DNA of 64,000 nt from Chitinophaga ginsengisoli (GTDB taxonomy: Bacteria; Bacteroidota; Bacteroidia; Chitinophagales; Chitinophagaceae). Both the position numbers and the translations under genes were made by a program. This document shows positions 26,398 through 35,276 of this stretch, piece by piece. The first letter of the stretch is position 1; each line of letters starts with the position of its first letter. The stretch lies in contig NZ_PYGK01000010.1 of assembly GCF_003014595.1 (NCBI RefSeq), positions 62,001-126,000 of the forward strand, given 5' to 3'. The notes beneath the pieces were generated by a model, which was not told the DNA's origin, did no database searches, and saw only the letters and a program-made list of their open reading frames with translations.

Positions 26398-26640
26398 ATG
26401 ATGTCATCTACATTTACGACGATATTGGTGATTATTGCGGTGTTCGCTTCGCTGTCATCTTTGGCCATGACGCTGCTGCGCGCTTCCAGGGAAACAGCCA
26501 GACTCAAGAGAATCCGTAGATATCCGCCAAAAGCGTTGGTGGTAGAAGACAAATCAGGACATGTTGTAGTGCTTGATCTCGAAAAACAGAATGATACACA
26601 ACAGATACTCCGTACCCTCGATGTATTATTAGGGAAATAG
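26398..26640 (+). CDS. Small membrane protein, unknown
   Basis: An 80-residue protein. Residues 5-28 (TTILVIIAVFASLSSLAMTLL) form one hydrophobic helix, followed by a basic stretch (RASRETARLKRIRRYPPK) indicating a cytoplasmic C terminus, and a short strand-helix domain (KALVVEDKSGHVVVLDLEKQ). No known family recognised. Another small membrane protein gene follows 106 bp downstream on the same strand. Confidence 0.65.
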   Translation: MMSSTFTTILVIIAVFASLSSLAMTLLRASRETARLKRIRRYPPKALVVEDKSGHVVVLDLEKQNDTQQILRTLDVLLGK

Positions 26641-26746
26641 TTTTCATCACTTCAGTTTCACCTTATCACTATCGCCTGGTCAAAATACCATCATCCACTA
26701 TATTTTATTATCCATAACTATTATCCTATAAAACCATTTTCATTCG

Positions 26747-27166
26747 TTGGAACAAGAAAATTCACTGGTTGCTAACCCATCCACGCAATCTTCCAATACC
26801 CAGCAACCGACTTCGACATCAGCCAGCATAGCCGGCGCAGGAGGTGGTACCTTACTGGTGCTGCTAGCCAACAATCTACCAGATGCTTATCCTTTAAAAT
26901 CATGGCTGGTCATCGTGGCGCCCAGCGTGTCCATTGTATTGTCTCTGTTCTGGAAATTTATTTCCCGGAAGTCTAATGCATATTTCAAAGTCAAGAAAAT
27001 AGAAAGGTCTAAGAAACTACTTCTGCAGAAAATAGAAAATGCCCTTCAGAACGGGATAATATCTGAAAAGGAAGCAGCAATGCTGAAGAAGAAAATGCGG
27101 GAGATCGAGCTGCAAAGCATCGATAACCTGGCCAATAAGATCAAGTCTATTGATTTTGAGGAATAG
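26747..27166 (+). CDS. Two-helix membrane protein with SHOCT-like tail, TTG start
   Basis: A 139-residue protein with TTG at 26747 as the only usable start: a stop lies in frame at 26729 and the first internal Met is far downstream. A Ser/Thr/Gln-rich head (1-27) is followed by two close membrane helices (about 28-46 and 52-70), then a Lys-rich cytoplasmic helix. The segment KIENALQNGIISEKEAAMLK resembles a SHOCT motif (short helix, 'GxIxxxE', helix). Its 3' end overlaps the convergent EamA gene by 20 bp. Function unknown. Confidence 0.65.
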   Translation: MEQENSLVANPSTQSSNTQQPTSTSASIAGAGGGTLLVLLANNLPDAYPLKSWLVIVAPSVSIVLSLFWKFISRKSNAYFKVKKIERSKKLLLQKIENALQNGIISEKEAAMLKKKMREIELQSIDNLANKIKSIDFEE

Positions 27167-28040
27167 CAGATTGTTTTCTGAACTTCTCCTGCTGGGCCAG
27201 ATAAAGCCCGCCAATCACCAGTATGGTGCCTGCAAAGGTATACCAGGTGATGGGCTCATTCAGGAGCATCCAGGAGTACAGGAAGCCAAATACCGGGCAT
27301 AGGAACAACCAGAGAGATGCCCGGACAGCATCTTTACGCACAAGATAGAACCATAACTGTAAAGCCACTACGGATACTGGTAGTATCAGCCAGCCAACGG
27401 AAAGCCAGAACTGTGTATCTAAACGGGACGCTTCGAAATTAGCAAAGAGCGCCGTAATGGGCACAAACAACAGCCCTCCCAGGAATACCTGCCAGCCGTT
27501 TATTACAAGACTGGAAAGCCGCCAGTTGATCCGGGCATAGTACACTGTGGCCACAGATACAGAAAACATTCCCAGCAGCAAGATCACTACACCACCTACC
27601 GTCGCATGACTATCCAGCAGTAGCGGATAGGTAGCCATCGCCACACCTGCCATACCGAGGAACATACCGGTCACCTCGTACCACTTCAATGGCCGCTTTA
27701 ACCATAAGGCAGAGATGATCATAATAAATAGTGGATTAGTGGCGGTAGCCAGACTCCCGATACCGGCAGATACCGTTTTCATAGCGATCACAAAGCAACC
27801 CAGGTAAACGGTGGTATTCAGGCAACCGAACACGATCAGGTGCAGCCACTCCTTCCCTTTTGGTAATGCATGCTGCCCTTTTCTGATCAGATAAGCGTAG
27901 AGCAGCATCCCTCCTCCTGCCAGGAAGAACCTGACATTGGCGAGGATCAGTGGATCTGCTGCCTTAATACCAAATTTTGTGGCAACGGCTGCTGATGCCC
28001 ACAGTAAAGCAAAGAGAAGACCTGATACGAGCTGGCGCAT
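27147..28040 (-). CDS. EamA/DMT-family transporter
   Basis: A 297-residue inner-membrane exporter with ten hydrophobic helices in two EamA repeats (about 1-130 and 145-285). ATKFGIKAADPLILANVRFF and the LNEPITWYTFAGTILVIGGLYL ending are typical. Substrate unknown, perhaps amino acids or other metabolites. The start at 28040 (MRQLVSG) has AGGAA at good spacing; an ATG at 28064 would add eight residues. Its upstream region contains a purine-rich tract with three GCAGAGAA copies (28119-28155). Confidence 0.9.
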   Translation of the reverse strand: MRQLVSGLLFALLWASAAVATKFGIKAADPLILANVRFFLAGGGMLLYAYLIRKGQHALPKGKEWLHLIVFGCLNTTVYLGCFVIAMKTVSAGIGSLATATNPLFIMIISALWLKRPLKWYEVTGMFLGMAGVAMATYPLLLDSHATVGGVVILLLGMFSVSVATVYYARINWRLSSLVINGWQVFLGGLLFVPITALFANFEASRLDTQFWLSVGWLILPVSVVALQLWFYLVRKDAVRASLWLFLCPVFGFLYSWMLLNEPITWYTFAGTILVIGGLYLAQQEKFRKQSAIPQNQ

Positions 28041-28213
28041 TATTATTCCTGTCGGTTTGTACATTTATAAACGGGTATAAAAGTAGGTAATTCCTGATGT
28101 TATTTTAACAAAAAAGCGTGAGAGAAGAAGCAGAGAACTAGCAGAGAATACGCAGAGAAGATGGAGAGAAGAAGCAATGATGTCGATTTCGTATAGAAAG
28201 CATCAGAAAAGGA

Positions 28214-28270
28214 AACAGCTACCGGCAGTGTTGAAAGTTGTGATCACAATCAAAACTACCGGTGGCTGTT
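28214..28270 (-). terminator. Structured intergenic hairpin, likely esterase terminator
   Basis: AACAGCTACCGG (28214-28225) pairs with CCGGTGGCTGTT (28259-28270) with one G-U. Inside is a perfect 12-bp palindrome TTGTGATCACAA (28238-28249). On the minus strand it is followed by a T/C-rich run. It lies 29 bp after the esterase stop. Confidence 0.6.
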
Positions 28271-28298
28271 ATCATTATATTTCGTAGCGTTGAGCGGA

Positions 28299-29759
28299 TT
28301 ATTGCTTACCGTAAGTCACCCCATGGAAATCGTCTGTACGGAAAGGGCTGGCGGGTAAACCTGCCCCATTATACAAATTGCCGCTGGGATTATTCGACCA
28401 GTTGTAACGTACTGCTACCGGTTTTTCCACTTCAGGACTTGTTACCATTATACGGTCACCAACGATGCTGGCTTCTGCCCAATGGAATTTCTGATCTGCA
28501 CCAGCTATCTCAAAGCCTTTCAGTTTGCCGCCACCTTTTACCACCAATCCATCGTCTTTATGATTAAAAGCGATATACACCTTGTTTCCCGCAATCGTTT
28601 TCAATTGATAAATGGGACCAGAATACGGTATCTTCTCCCCATATACCTTTGCCCTTGCAATAAGCGACAGGCGGCGGGCGACTTCCTGTTTATTCTTCGG
28701 ATGAATGTCTTTGTCATCCCCGATATCAATAGCGGAAGCCATGCCCGTATTCGGCACAGACAGTGTCATTAATTGTGCTTCACGCAGTTCTGCCCAATCA
28801 GATTCCACAGGTTGTTCCTTTTTCTCCGTAAAGTTGGCCAGCTGCACAAAGAAGAACGGGAAGTCGCCGATTTTCCATTGTTTGCGCCAGTCTTTGATCA
28901 TCAGTGGAAATAATTCCCTGTATTGGTACGCTCTGCCAGCGTTAGCTTCTCCCTGGTACCAGATCACCCCACGGATAGCATAAGGCAATAAAGGATGGAT
29001 CATTGCATTATAGAGGAGGGTGGGCTTATTGGGATTGGATGGCGACTGTGGTGGTGTCAGCTGTGCATACGCTTTGGCAGTATCTGCGAAAGCGGGCATT
29101 GTCTTCAACGATTCCTCACTGGTCCACGCTTCTGCTACCGTTCCTCCCCAGGAGCTGTGGATAACGCCTATGGGTATATGCTCATGTCCATATATCTCCC
29201 TTGCAAAGAAATAACCGACAGAAGAAAACTCCGGTACGCTCTGCGGAGAGCAGACCTGCCAGTTTCCGTCCCATGGAGTAATATCATCCTTCGGAGCGGT
29301 ACTGGTAACATGTTTCGCCTGGAAAAACCGGATCTGAGGGTAATTCGCGGCAGCGATTTCCTGCTCATAATTCAGCACCTTTCCCCATCCTTTAACCGGC
29401 ATCTCCATATTGGACTGACCCGATGCCACCCATACATCTCCTACCAGGATATTGTCCAGTTTTATCGTGTTATGTCCGGATACGGTCATTGTATAGGGGC
29501 CTCCTGCTATTTGGGCAGGCAGCTTTACTTTCCATTGTCCGTTTGCTGCTGTAATGGCAGTAAAAGTAACATTGCGGAAGGTAACGGTCACCTTTTCCCC
29601 CTTGTCAGCCCATCCCCATATATTCAATGATTTGTTACGCTGTAGCACCATGTTGCTACCGACCAAAGCGGGCAAACGAACATCGGCATAACTATTCAGG
29701 ATAAGAGTGCATGACAGTAGTCCTGTCAGCAATGGTTTTAATAACGTGGTCAGTTGCAT
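28299..29759 (-). CDS. Sialate/xylan O-acetylesterase (SASA family)
   Basis: A 486-residue exported esterase; the start at 29759 (MQLTTLLKPLL) gives a proper signal peptide, while an upstream ATG (29795) does not. GDVWVASGQSNMEMP (about 108-122) contains the SGNH-type nucleophile S116, and DIHPKNKQEVARR carries the expected Asp-x-x-His pair. An Ig-like N-terminal region (30-100) fits the family. It removes O-acetyl groups from sialic acid or other acetylated glycans in the periplasm, helping glycosidases. Monocistronic, with a hairpin behind it. Confidence 0.9.
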   Translation of the reverse strand: MQLTTLLKPLLTGLLSCTLILNSYADVRLPALVGSNMVLQRNKSLNIWGWADKGEKVTVTFRNVTFTAITAANGQWKVKLPAQIAGGPYTMTVSGHNTIKLDNILVGDVWVASGQSNMEMPVKGWGKVLNYEQEIAAANYPQIRFFQAKHVTSTAPKDDITPWDGNWQVCSPQSVPEFSSVGYFFAREIYGHEHIPIGVIHSSWGGTVAEAWTSEESLKTMPAFADTAKAYAQLTPPQSPSNPNKPTLLYNAMIHPLLPYAIRGVIWYQGEANAGRAYQYRELFPLMIKDWRKQWKIGDFPFFFVQLANFTEKKEQPVESDWAELREAQLMTLSVPNTGMASAIDIGDDKDIHPKNKQEVARRLSLIARAKVYGEKIPYSGPIYQLKTIAGNKVYIAFNHKDDGLVVKGGGKLKGFEIAGADQKFHWAEASIVGDRIMVTSPEVEKPVAVRYNWSNNPSGNLYNGAGLPASPFRTDDFHGVTYGKQ

Positions 29760-29924
29760 GAAAACATAATTTTTATTCCGCTGATCAAGGTACAAAATGG
29801 GGAATAGATGCGCAATAACTTCCTTACAAAGTATCCTATGTAAAGGCTTTTATTGGTCTTTTCATGGGCGTCCGTTTTTTTGGCACGAAATTTTTATATG
29901 CACTTTGTATAAAACAATACTATT

Positions 29925-30164
29925 ATGATAAACGGTATCATCACACTCGATTTCGATATAAAAGCATTGCACTACTTAAATAGCAATAGCCGTTATATCA
30001 AAGCTACTGCTGATGCCAGTGGCAATATGGACATAGCGTCTGCTGCGTTAAAATATTATCAATCGACAACAAATCATCCTGAAATACAACTGGAAGACGA
30101 AGAAGATGTGAACAGGTTCAAACATGTAGCGCGCCGCTTCTTCAGTGAATTCAGCGAAAACTGA
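29925..30164 (+). CDS. Small hypothetical protein
   Basis: A 79-residue soluble protein with no signal or membrane segment. It starts MINGIITLDFDIKALHYLN and ends RFKHVARRFFSEFSEN. Composition and an acidic/basic C-terminal helix (LEDEEDVNRFKHVARRF) look coding, but no family is recognised. A TTGGC-N~17-GCACTTTG arrangement upstream (29879-29905) is a loose Bacteroidota promoter match. Confidence 0.55.
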   Translation: MINGIITLDFDIKALHYLNSNSRYIKATADASGNMDIASAALKYYQSTTNHPEIQLEDEEDVNRFKHVARRFFSEFSEN

Positions 30165-30364
30165 TCTTTCATCCACGAAACCCCGGATCTATTCGATCAT
30201 TCATTCATCGTACCCCATTCATCCATTACCCCGCATCCATTCAAACCCCATCGTTCATTGTTTCCCCCAGGGTTTTCATTCATTGTGCCTCCCCACGCAT
30301 TCATTGTCCCCAAGGGAAACATCCATTATAAGTACTAACCTCATTATCCATTTCCCAAAAAAGT
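30165..30364. repeat. CATTCATT-rich, G-poor tract
   Basis: About 170 bp in which (A)TTCATT or ATCCATT recurs seven or more times, mostly separated by runs of C (CCCC). The plus strand is notably poor in G. Open in one frame but with no protein character. It ends in a terminator. Confidence 0.6.
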
Positions 30365-30402
30365 AAGAGCCTGCAAAGATGTATTTGCAGGCTCTTTTTA
30401 TA
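30365..30402 (+). terminator. Terminator after the small hypothetical gene
   Basis: AAGAGCCTGCAAA (30365-30377) pairs perfectly with TTTGCAGGCTCTT (30384-30396), then a T-run. The stretch 30403-30650 beyond it holds nothing recognisable. Confidence 0.9.
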
Positions 30403-30650
30403 TAAAAAAGTAAAGGTCGTCAAGAATGACAACCCTTTCTAACCATATCCTAATAAAAACCAAGTTCTTTACTTTCTATGCGATAACATATCAAGTATAA
30501 TATCGTGAATAAGAAATTCTCTTACGTTATTTATTTAATAGGGAAAGGGTGGGGCCTTTTTTATTTGTATAGGACAGAAGCAAATTTCATTGTTGCTGAT
30601 ACAAATATATGATCCGGTTTTCTATTGTTTTGTAGTAGGATTACTACACT

Positions 30651-30693
30651 AAAAAAAGAATGGGGTAGCTCCCTGTAGAAGAGCCACCCCATT
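30651..30693 (-). terminator. Terminator of the glutaminase-like gene
   Basis: AATGGGGTAGCTC (30659-30671) pairs with GAGCCACCCCATT (30681-30693), one G-U. On the minus strand it is followed by TTCTTTTTTT. Confidence 0.9.
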
Positions 30694-30718
30694 GCATTTC
30701 AGCCGATCAGCTATAAAA

Positions 30719-33172
30719 TTATTTCTTTAGAGAACCAGCCAGTATCTGCATAAAATATCCACCTACTACACTTCTTGCCTGAAAACCTACCATCTTTCCA
30801 TCACCGGTTTCATGCCAGTCGCTTATCGGCACACGTGAAGGTGTTTCCTGCGCGTATTTATACACAGGATCCACCAGGGCAGCGAAATCCGCCTGATTGT
30901 CCGTGAGTGCCGCAGTCCACAATATCCAGTCGGATTTAGTGTAATTTTTACGGCTATCCAATGGCAGTCCATATGTTAGCTGTTGGGTCAGATAATACTT
31001 TATTTCTTTCTGGTATACTGCTTTCGGGAACAGTCCCAGGTTTAACACCTTATCCCAAACCAGGTTGTACTTCTGGCTCCAGGTACCTTTATTCTCAAAT
31101 GCAAGCGTATAGTGATCACCATCTTCCGCCAGCTGCATCCATTTTGGCACCATCTCAGTCGCTGCAGTCCTGTATTTCTGTGCAGCTGCTTTATCGCCCA
31201 ACATATCCGCCAGCATTGCATAACAGCCCAATCCTACGATTGCTTTTACAGACAGGTTTGCGTTCCTTGCCAGGTGACCAGCGAAATCGTCTGTACACAA
31301 TTGGTTAGCCGGATCGAAACCTTCTTTCAACAGGTATTCTGCCCAGGTGGTCAATGTTTTCCAATGTTGTCTTGCATAATTCGCATTACCCTCTGCTTTT
31401 GCAATTGCTGCAGTCAGAATGATCATGTTACCGGATTCTTCTACTGGCATCCCTTCTCCATACGCCTGGCCGTTCGCCAGCGGATATGTTCCCAGGTCAT
31501 GCGCTGCATATGGCTGTGTATATTTACCACTTTCACTGAAGTAGAAAATACCATTCAGCATTCCTTTCATCAGGTCTGGATTGTACACCAGGTACAGTGG
31601 TGCAGATGGATACGTTACATCCACTGTGTTGATACAACCATTACTGAAATTCTCTTTTGAAAGGAACAGGATCTCTCCCTGCGGGCTCTTCACCAGCTTG
31701 TGTGCAGCAATACTCTGACGGTATCCCAATACACAGAGTTTTGCATATTTATCACCTCCGGATGTTTTTGCCAGCTCATACAACTCCTTGTCAAACGCAG
31801 TGCAGCGGCTAATAACAGACGCATACTCATCCTGCGCTTTCTTCAATTCTTTTTCTATCGTATAGCTGTCATCTTTTTTCCACCAGGGCTTCAGATTTAC
31901 TTCAAAATATTGAATAGAATATATATCATCATATCCTACCAGGAACACCTGTTCCTTTTCAGTACCATCTACTTTTCCAAGAGATACGGATGTATTCAGC
32001 ACCAGCTGTCTGCCTCTGTCAAGCGTTTCATGTTTACCTTTACCTGCAAATGAAGACGCAGCTGCTCCTTCATTTGTAACGTATTGCGAAGCGCCGGCAG
32101 ACCGTGGTACCGCTACATAAAGATATCCCCAGTCAATACGCAGGTCATCTCCTTTCTTAGTCAGCACCGGTTGTGCTACACTACCTGTTTTCAGGATAGA
32201 TAAGCCCTCACTGGTATACTGCTGTGCGGTCACTTCATCTGCCGATGTATTTACTGCGAGATCAGAAGATGCACCGAAATACACTTCTACTTTATGCTTA
32301 CGTCCGTCATTTGCTTTCACCTTATATGATACATAAGATACCGGACGAGACATCAGATCAAGATCTTTCAGCAACAGCGGAGAGGTAAAAGTCAACTTTA
32401 CATCTACCTTTCCACAGGTAAGGTCATAGATGGTCTGTGTAGCTTCCAGTGTTACATTCTTCTGTTCTGCCAGCTGGATCCTGTCAGTCCATTTATCTTT
32501 CTCTTCTGTTACAATACCTCCATCAAGATAAGCGCCGCCCCTGGTATTGGTACAATGCATGGCCAGTACATTGGTGCCTTTACGCAGTTTCTTTCTCGCT
32601 TCTTCACTGATGGGGAAGTATTCCATATGATTTAACCATCCCACATAACTATAAATGCGTTCACCGTTCAGGTATACTTCCGCATTATCGTCATGATTGA
32701 TCTTTAACAGCAGGTTATCCACGTTAGGATCATCTACTGTGAAAGTACGGCGTACCCAAACGTCATCTGTAAACCAGGGTGTACCCGTCGTTTTCTCTTC
32801 TTTTACAAATGGCGCTTTACCTGTTTTCCAGCTGGCGTCGTTAAATGCAGGATCTTCCCATCCTATGGCAGGTGCTGTTTCCGTATAACGTACCTGGTAA
32901 GCTTCTATATCAGCCGTTGCTGCCAACGCCCTGTATGAATGTCCGGGTGCACCTAATACACGATAGGTAACACCATCTACCTTTACAAATCCTGTCAGGG
33001 ACTGTTGTGTACCTGTCCAGTGACGTGTAGTAGAGGCCGTCAGCTTATCTGTTGCCGACCAGACACTGAAATAAGGATCGTGTGTGATCAGCGGATAGGC
33101 AGGCGCCTGTTGTTGTTGCGCATACAGCTGTTGCGACAGCAATACGGCAGCAATACCAAAAATTCTCTTCAT
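30719..33172 (-). CDS. Exported glutaminase-like protein (DUF5127/DUF4965/DUF1793)
   Basis: An 817-residue exported protein; ATG 33172 (MKRIFGIAAVLLSQQLYAQ) gives the signal peptide. The upstream extension to 33259 has no signal and is unlikely. PLITHDPYFSVWSATDKLT (about 26-44) is the DUF4964-type beginning. A jelly-roll insertion (about 100-240, VWVRRTFTVDDPNVDNLLLKIN, YLNGERIYSYVGW) follows, then DUF5127 and a long (alpha/alpha) domain (DUF4965/DUF1793) with LGYRQSIAAHKLV, DLGTYPLANGQAYGEGMPVE, WHETGDGKMVGFQARSVVGG. Relatives are annotated glutaminase GtaA, but Bacteroidota members sit with glycan genes, so a glycoside target is also possible. Confidence 0.88.
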   Translation of the reverse strand: MKRIFGIAAVLLSQQLYAQQQQAPAYPLITHDPYFSVWSATDKLTASTTRHWTGTQQSLTGFVKVDGVTYRVLGAPGHSYRALAATADIEAYQVRYTETAPAIGWEDPAFNDASWKTGKAPFVKEEKTTGTPWFTDDVWVRRTFTVDDPNVDNLLLKINHDDNAEVYLNGERIYSYVGWLNHMEYFPISEEARKKLRKGTNVLAMHCTNTRGGAYLDGGIVTEEKDKWTDRIQLAEQKNVTLEATQTIYDLTCGKVDVKLTFTSPLLLKDLDLMSRPVSYVSYKVKANDGRKHKVEVYFGASSDLAVNTSADEVTAQQYTSEGLSILKTGSVAQPVLTKKGDDLRIDWGYLYVAVPRSAGASQYVTNEGAAASSFAGKGKHETLDRGRQLVLNTSVSLGKVDGTEKEQVFLVGYDDIYSIQYFEVNLKPWWKKDDSYTIEKELKKAQDEYASVISRCTAFDKELYELAKTSGGDKYAKLCVLGYRQSIAAHKLVKSPQGEILFLSKENFSNGCINTVDVTYPSAPLYLVYNPDLMKGMLNGIFYFSESGKYTQPYAAHDLGTYPLANGQAYGEGMPVEESGNMIILTAAIAKAEGNANYARQHWKTLTTWAEYLLKEGFDPANQLCTDDFAGHLARNANLSVKAIVGLGCYAMLADMLGDKAAAQKYRTAATEMVPKWMQLAEDGDHYTLAFENKGTWSQKYNLVWDKVLNLGLFPKAVYQKEIKYYLTQQLTYGLPLDSRKNYTKSDWILWTAALTDNQADFAALVDPVYKYAQETPSRVPISDWHETGDGKMVGFQARSVVGGYFMQILAGSLKK

Positions 33173-33426
33173 GATTTTGTGGAGCTTTATATGATGATTA
33201 TTAAAAACGTGGAAACACACCGCTACCTCCGCGGCAATGGCAGAATTGTTGAGACTCATGGACCTGTTTTATAAATGATTACCCGTGGATTAAATAAACT
33301 AACAGCACTTCACCCCTGCTCACCGCTGAAAAATATAATTTTTTTGTCGGGAAACGTAGTTTTTACGCTTATTTTTTCCAGATACGAAGCCTGTTCCGGT
33401 TTGTATCATTTTGATGCTTACTTTAT

Positions 33427-34584
33427 CTATGCTGTCATTTTGGAGGATGGGCGTGTTACAGGACTCTTTTTTATTTTCTTATGCCTTCTTCCCCACCATA
33501 TATATACACCAGTAATGGGCAGACTGGCACAAACGAGACTGGCAAGGAAAACAATAATTTTTCCCGGTAAACCGATAATAGCGCCGATGTGGATATCATA
33601 GTTCATATCCCGCAGTTTGTCTGCAAAGCTGGCTTTGCCGTATTCGCCCATATAGGGTCCTTTCGCGGGTAGTACAGCCAATGTATTCTGATCGAAGTAG
33701 AGGATATCCATCTTATAGTAGGTGCCAGGCCTGTAATTGATCGATCCGGCAATAGACCCAATCTTATCTGATATATAAGACACCATGATACCTGCATCTG
33801 CGGGTGCTTTCTTCCGCAGTTGTTGCCATACCAGGTCTTCCGGTGTTTTATACATCGCTGTTTTCGTAGTATCTGACAATGGTGGTGTAGCTGCCGGTAC
33901 ATGTTCCCCTCCTGAGGTTGCGAAGTACACGGCCTTGCTGAACCACTGGAAGCCCCAAACAAGACCGGTAGTAGCCAACAGCAAGCCTATAGTCAGGATA
34001 TAAAAGCCCAGCACATTGTGCAGGTCATAATTCACCCTTTTCCATTTCGCATCCCACTTTACCGAGAACCGCTGTTTTGCTGCTGCTTTATTTTTCGGCC
34101 ACCATAATACCAGACCGGTGATCAGCATGATAAAGAAAATCAGTGTCACAGAAGCGACAACTGGCTGACCTATCGCCGGTGGTAACCACAGGTAATAGTG
34201 CCCGTGTAATATGAAGTGAAAGAAATCGCCTTCTTCACTCCACACCTTGATCACTTTACCAGTATATGGGTCCAGGAAAACCTGATAGTAATAATCGGGA
34301 TTAGCACCATAGAACATCACGGACGCACTTTTATCCTTTCCGGGATAATTAATACCATTCGGTGGCTTATGGGTAACCTGTTTAACTGCGATCGCTTTTA
34401 AGACTGAAGGCGGTAATGGTGCTACTCCCGGACGACTCGCAGTATATGTATATGGTTTCGTTACATTTTCTATTTCCTGCTGGAATGCGAGTATACAGCC
34501 AGTAATGGCTATAATGAATACGCCAAGACCGGAGATGAAGCCGAGCCATAGGTGTAGTTTACCAACGAGTTTTTTAATAGTCAT
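33427..34584 (-). CDS. PepSY-associated transmembrane protein
   Basis: A 385-residue inner-membrane protein. MTIKKLVGKLHLWLGFISGLGVF is the usual beginning (start 34584; 34596 possible). Four membrane helices lie near 12-38, 140-165, 190-215 and 340-362 and enclose two PepSY-like periplasmic domains. The histidines in KLHLWLG, HFILHGHYYLW, YDLHNVLGFY and YDIHIGAIIG sit at helix ends and are likely haem or metal ligands. Family members act as ferric-siderophore reductases or in flavin-linked electron transfer. No TonB receptor is adjacent, so the partner is unknown. Confidence 0.88.
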   Translation of the reverse strand: MTIKKLVGKLHLWLGFISGLGVFIIAITGCILAFQQEIENVTKPYTYTASRPGVAPLPPSVLKAIAVKQVTHKPPNGINYPGKDKSASVMFYGANPDYYYQVFLDPYTGKVIKVWSEEGDFFHFILHGHYYLWLPPAIGQPVVASVTLIFFIMLITGLVLWWPKNKAAAKQRFSVKWDAKWKRVNYDLHNVLGFYILTIGLLLATTGLVWGFQWFSKAVYFATSGGEHVPAATPPLSDTTKTAMYKTPEDLVWQQLRKKAPADAGIMVSYISDKIGSIAGSINYRPGTYYKMDILYFDQNTLAVLPAKGPYMGEYGKASFADKLRDMNYDIHIGAIIGLPGKIIVFLASLVCASLPITGVYIWWGRRHKKIKKSPVTRPSSKMTA

Positions 34585-34724
34585 AAGCAGTCGCATTTCA
34601 GGCTGAGTTGGCCAGGTGTGCATAAAAATGCTATAAATAATGATGAATGTTTGCTCGAAAACGGAATTTTTTCTGAAGTGTTGGTGGGTGGGGGTGGGCC
34701 GAATGGACGGTTATTCAGGTGGGA

Positions 34725-35247
34725 CCGCTGGCTGGGTTCTTTGAAGTTCCTTGCTATTGGGCTTGGGGTCGGGGGTTTGGCTTTGGGATGTTTATTAAAC
34801 CCCTGGTGCAACGCGTCGGCCTACTTCAAACAACCTAGGCCAGCAGTCTCCACCTGAAACCGTCCTATGTATAAGTACTCCGCCAGGAGAAAGACCACCT
34901 TCCGTTTTCGGGTGTGGGGAAGGAGGAGGAGAAGACGTCAAATGGTATGGATGGACCGCCTATTATTCCAGTTCCGTAATAAGGTAAATAAAAAGTAGGG
35001 TATGGTAATAGCCAGGGCCATGTTAATGGGCCATGGGTAATGTTAACGATATAATGGTAATCCTGCAGAAACGCTACCTCTTGGCGGAGCAGTGGAATCA
35101 GGAAAAGTAAGATGGAGCTGGCTGGCCTAAGTTATTTGAAGTAGCTGAAGCGTTGCACCAGGGGTTTAATTAATAACCAAAAGCTAAATACGACCTCCCA
35201 ATGCCCCATAGCAAGAAAACTTCAAAGAACTCAGCCAGCCAGCCCAT
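34725..35247. mobile_element. Imperfect fold-back element, ~170-bp inverted arms
   Basis: The left arm (about 34725-34892) and the reverse complement of the right arm (about 35078-35247) can be aligned end to end. They share GGCTGG, TTCTTTGAAGTT, CTTGCTAT, AAACCCCTGGTGCAACGC, CTACTTCAAA, TAGGCCAGC and CTCCGCCA in the same order, with roughly three quarters identity by eye. The ~185-bp centre has no gene. It lies between the PepSY and GH105 genes. It could be a MITE-like fold-back or two inverted copies of an extragenic repeat; no transposase or clear target duplication was seen. Confidence 0.75.
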
Positions 35248-35276
35248 ACTTACTTTTCCGTATGACCATGAAAAAA

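Noticed and set aside
26369..26401. Ten-codon frame whose stop overlaps the start at 26398
   Set aside because: Too short to distinguish from chance; no attenuator-type repeat codons or stem seen.
30145..30366. 73-codon frame and possible CRISPR-like repeats
   Set aside because: The CATTCATT words are short and irregularly spaced with no constant repeat/spacer length; the frame lacks protein character.
34618..34857. 79-codon frame at the PepSY start
   Set aside because: It lies inside the fold-back repeat and overlaps the PepSY 5' end; the Gly-rich reading is from the repeat, not a gene.
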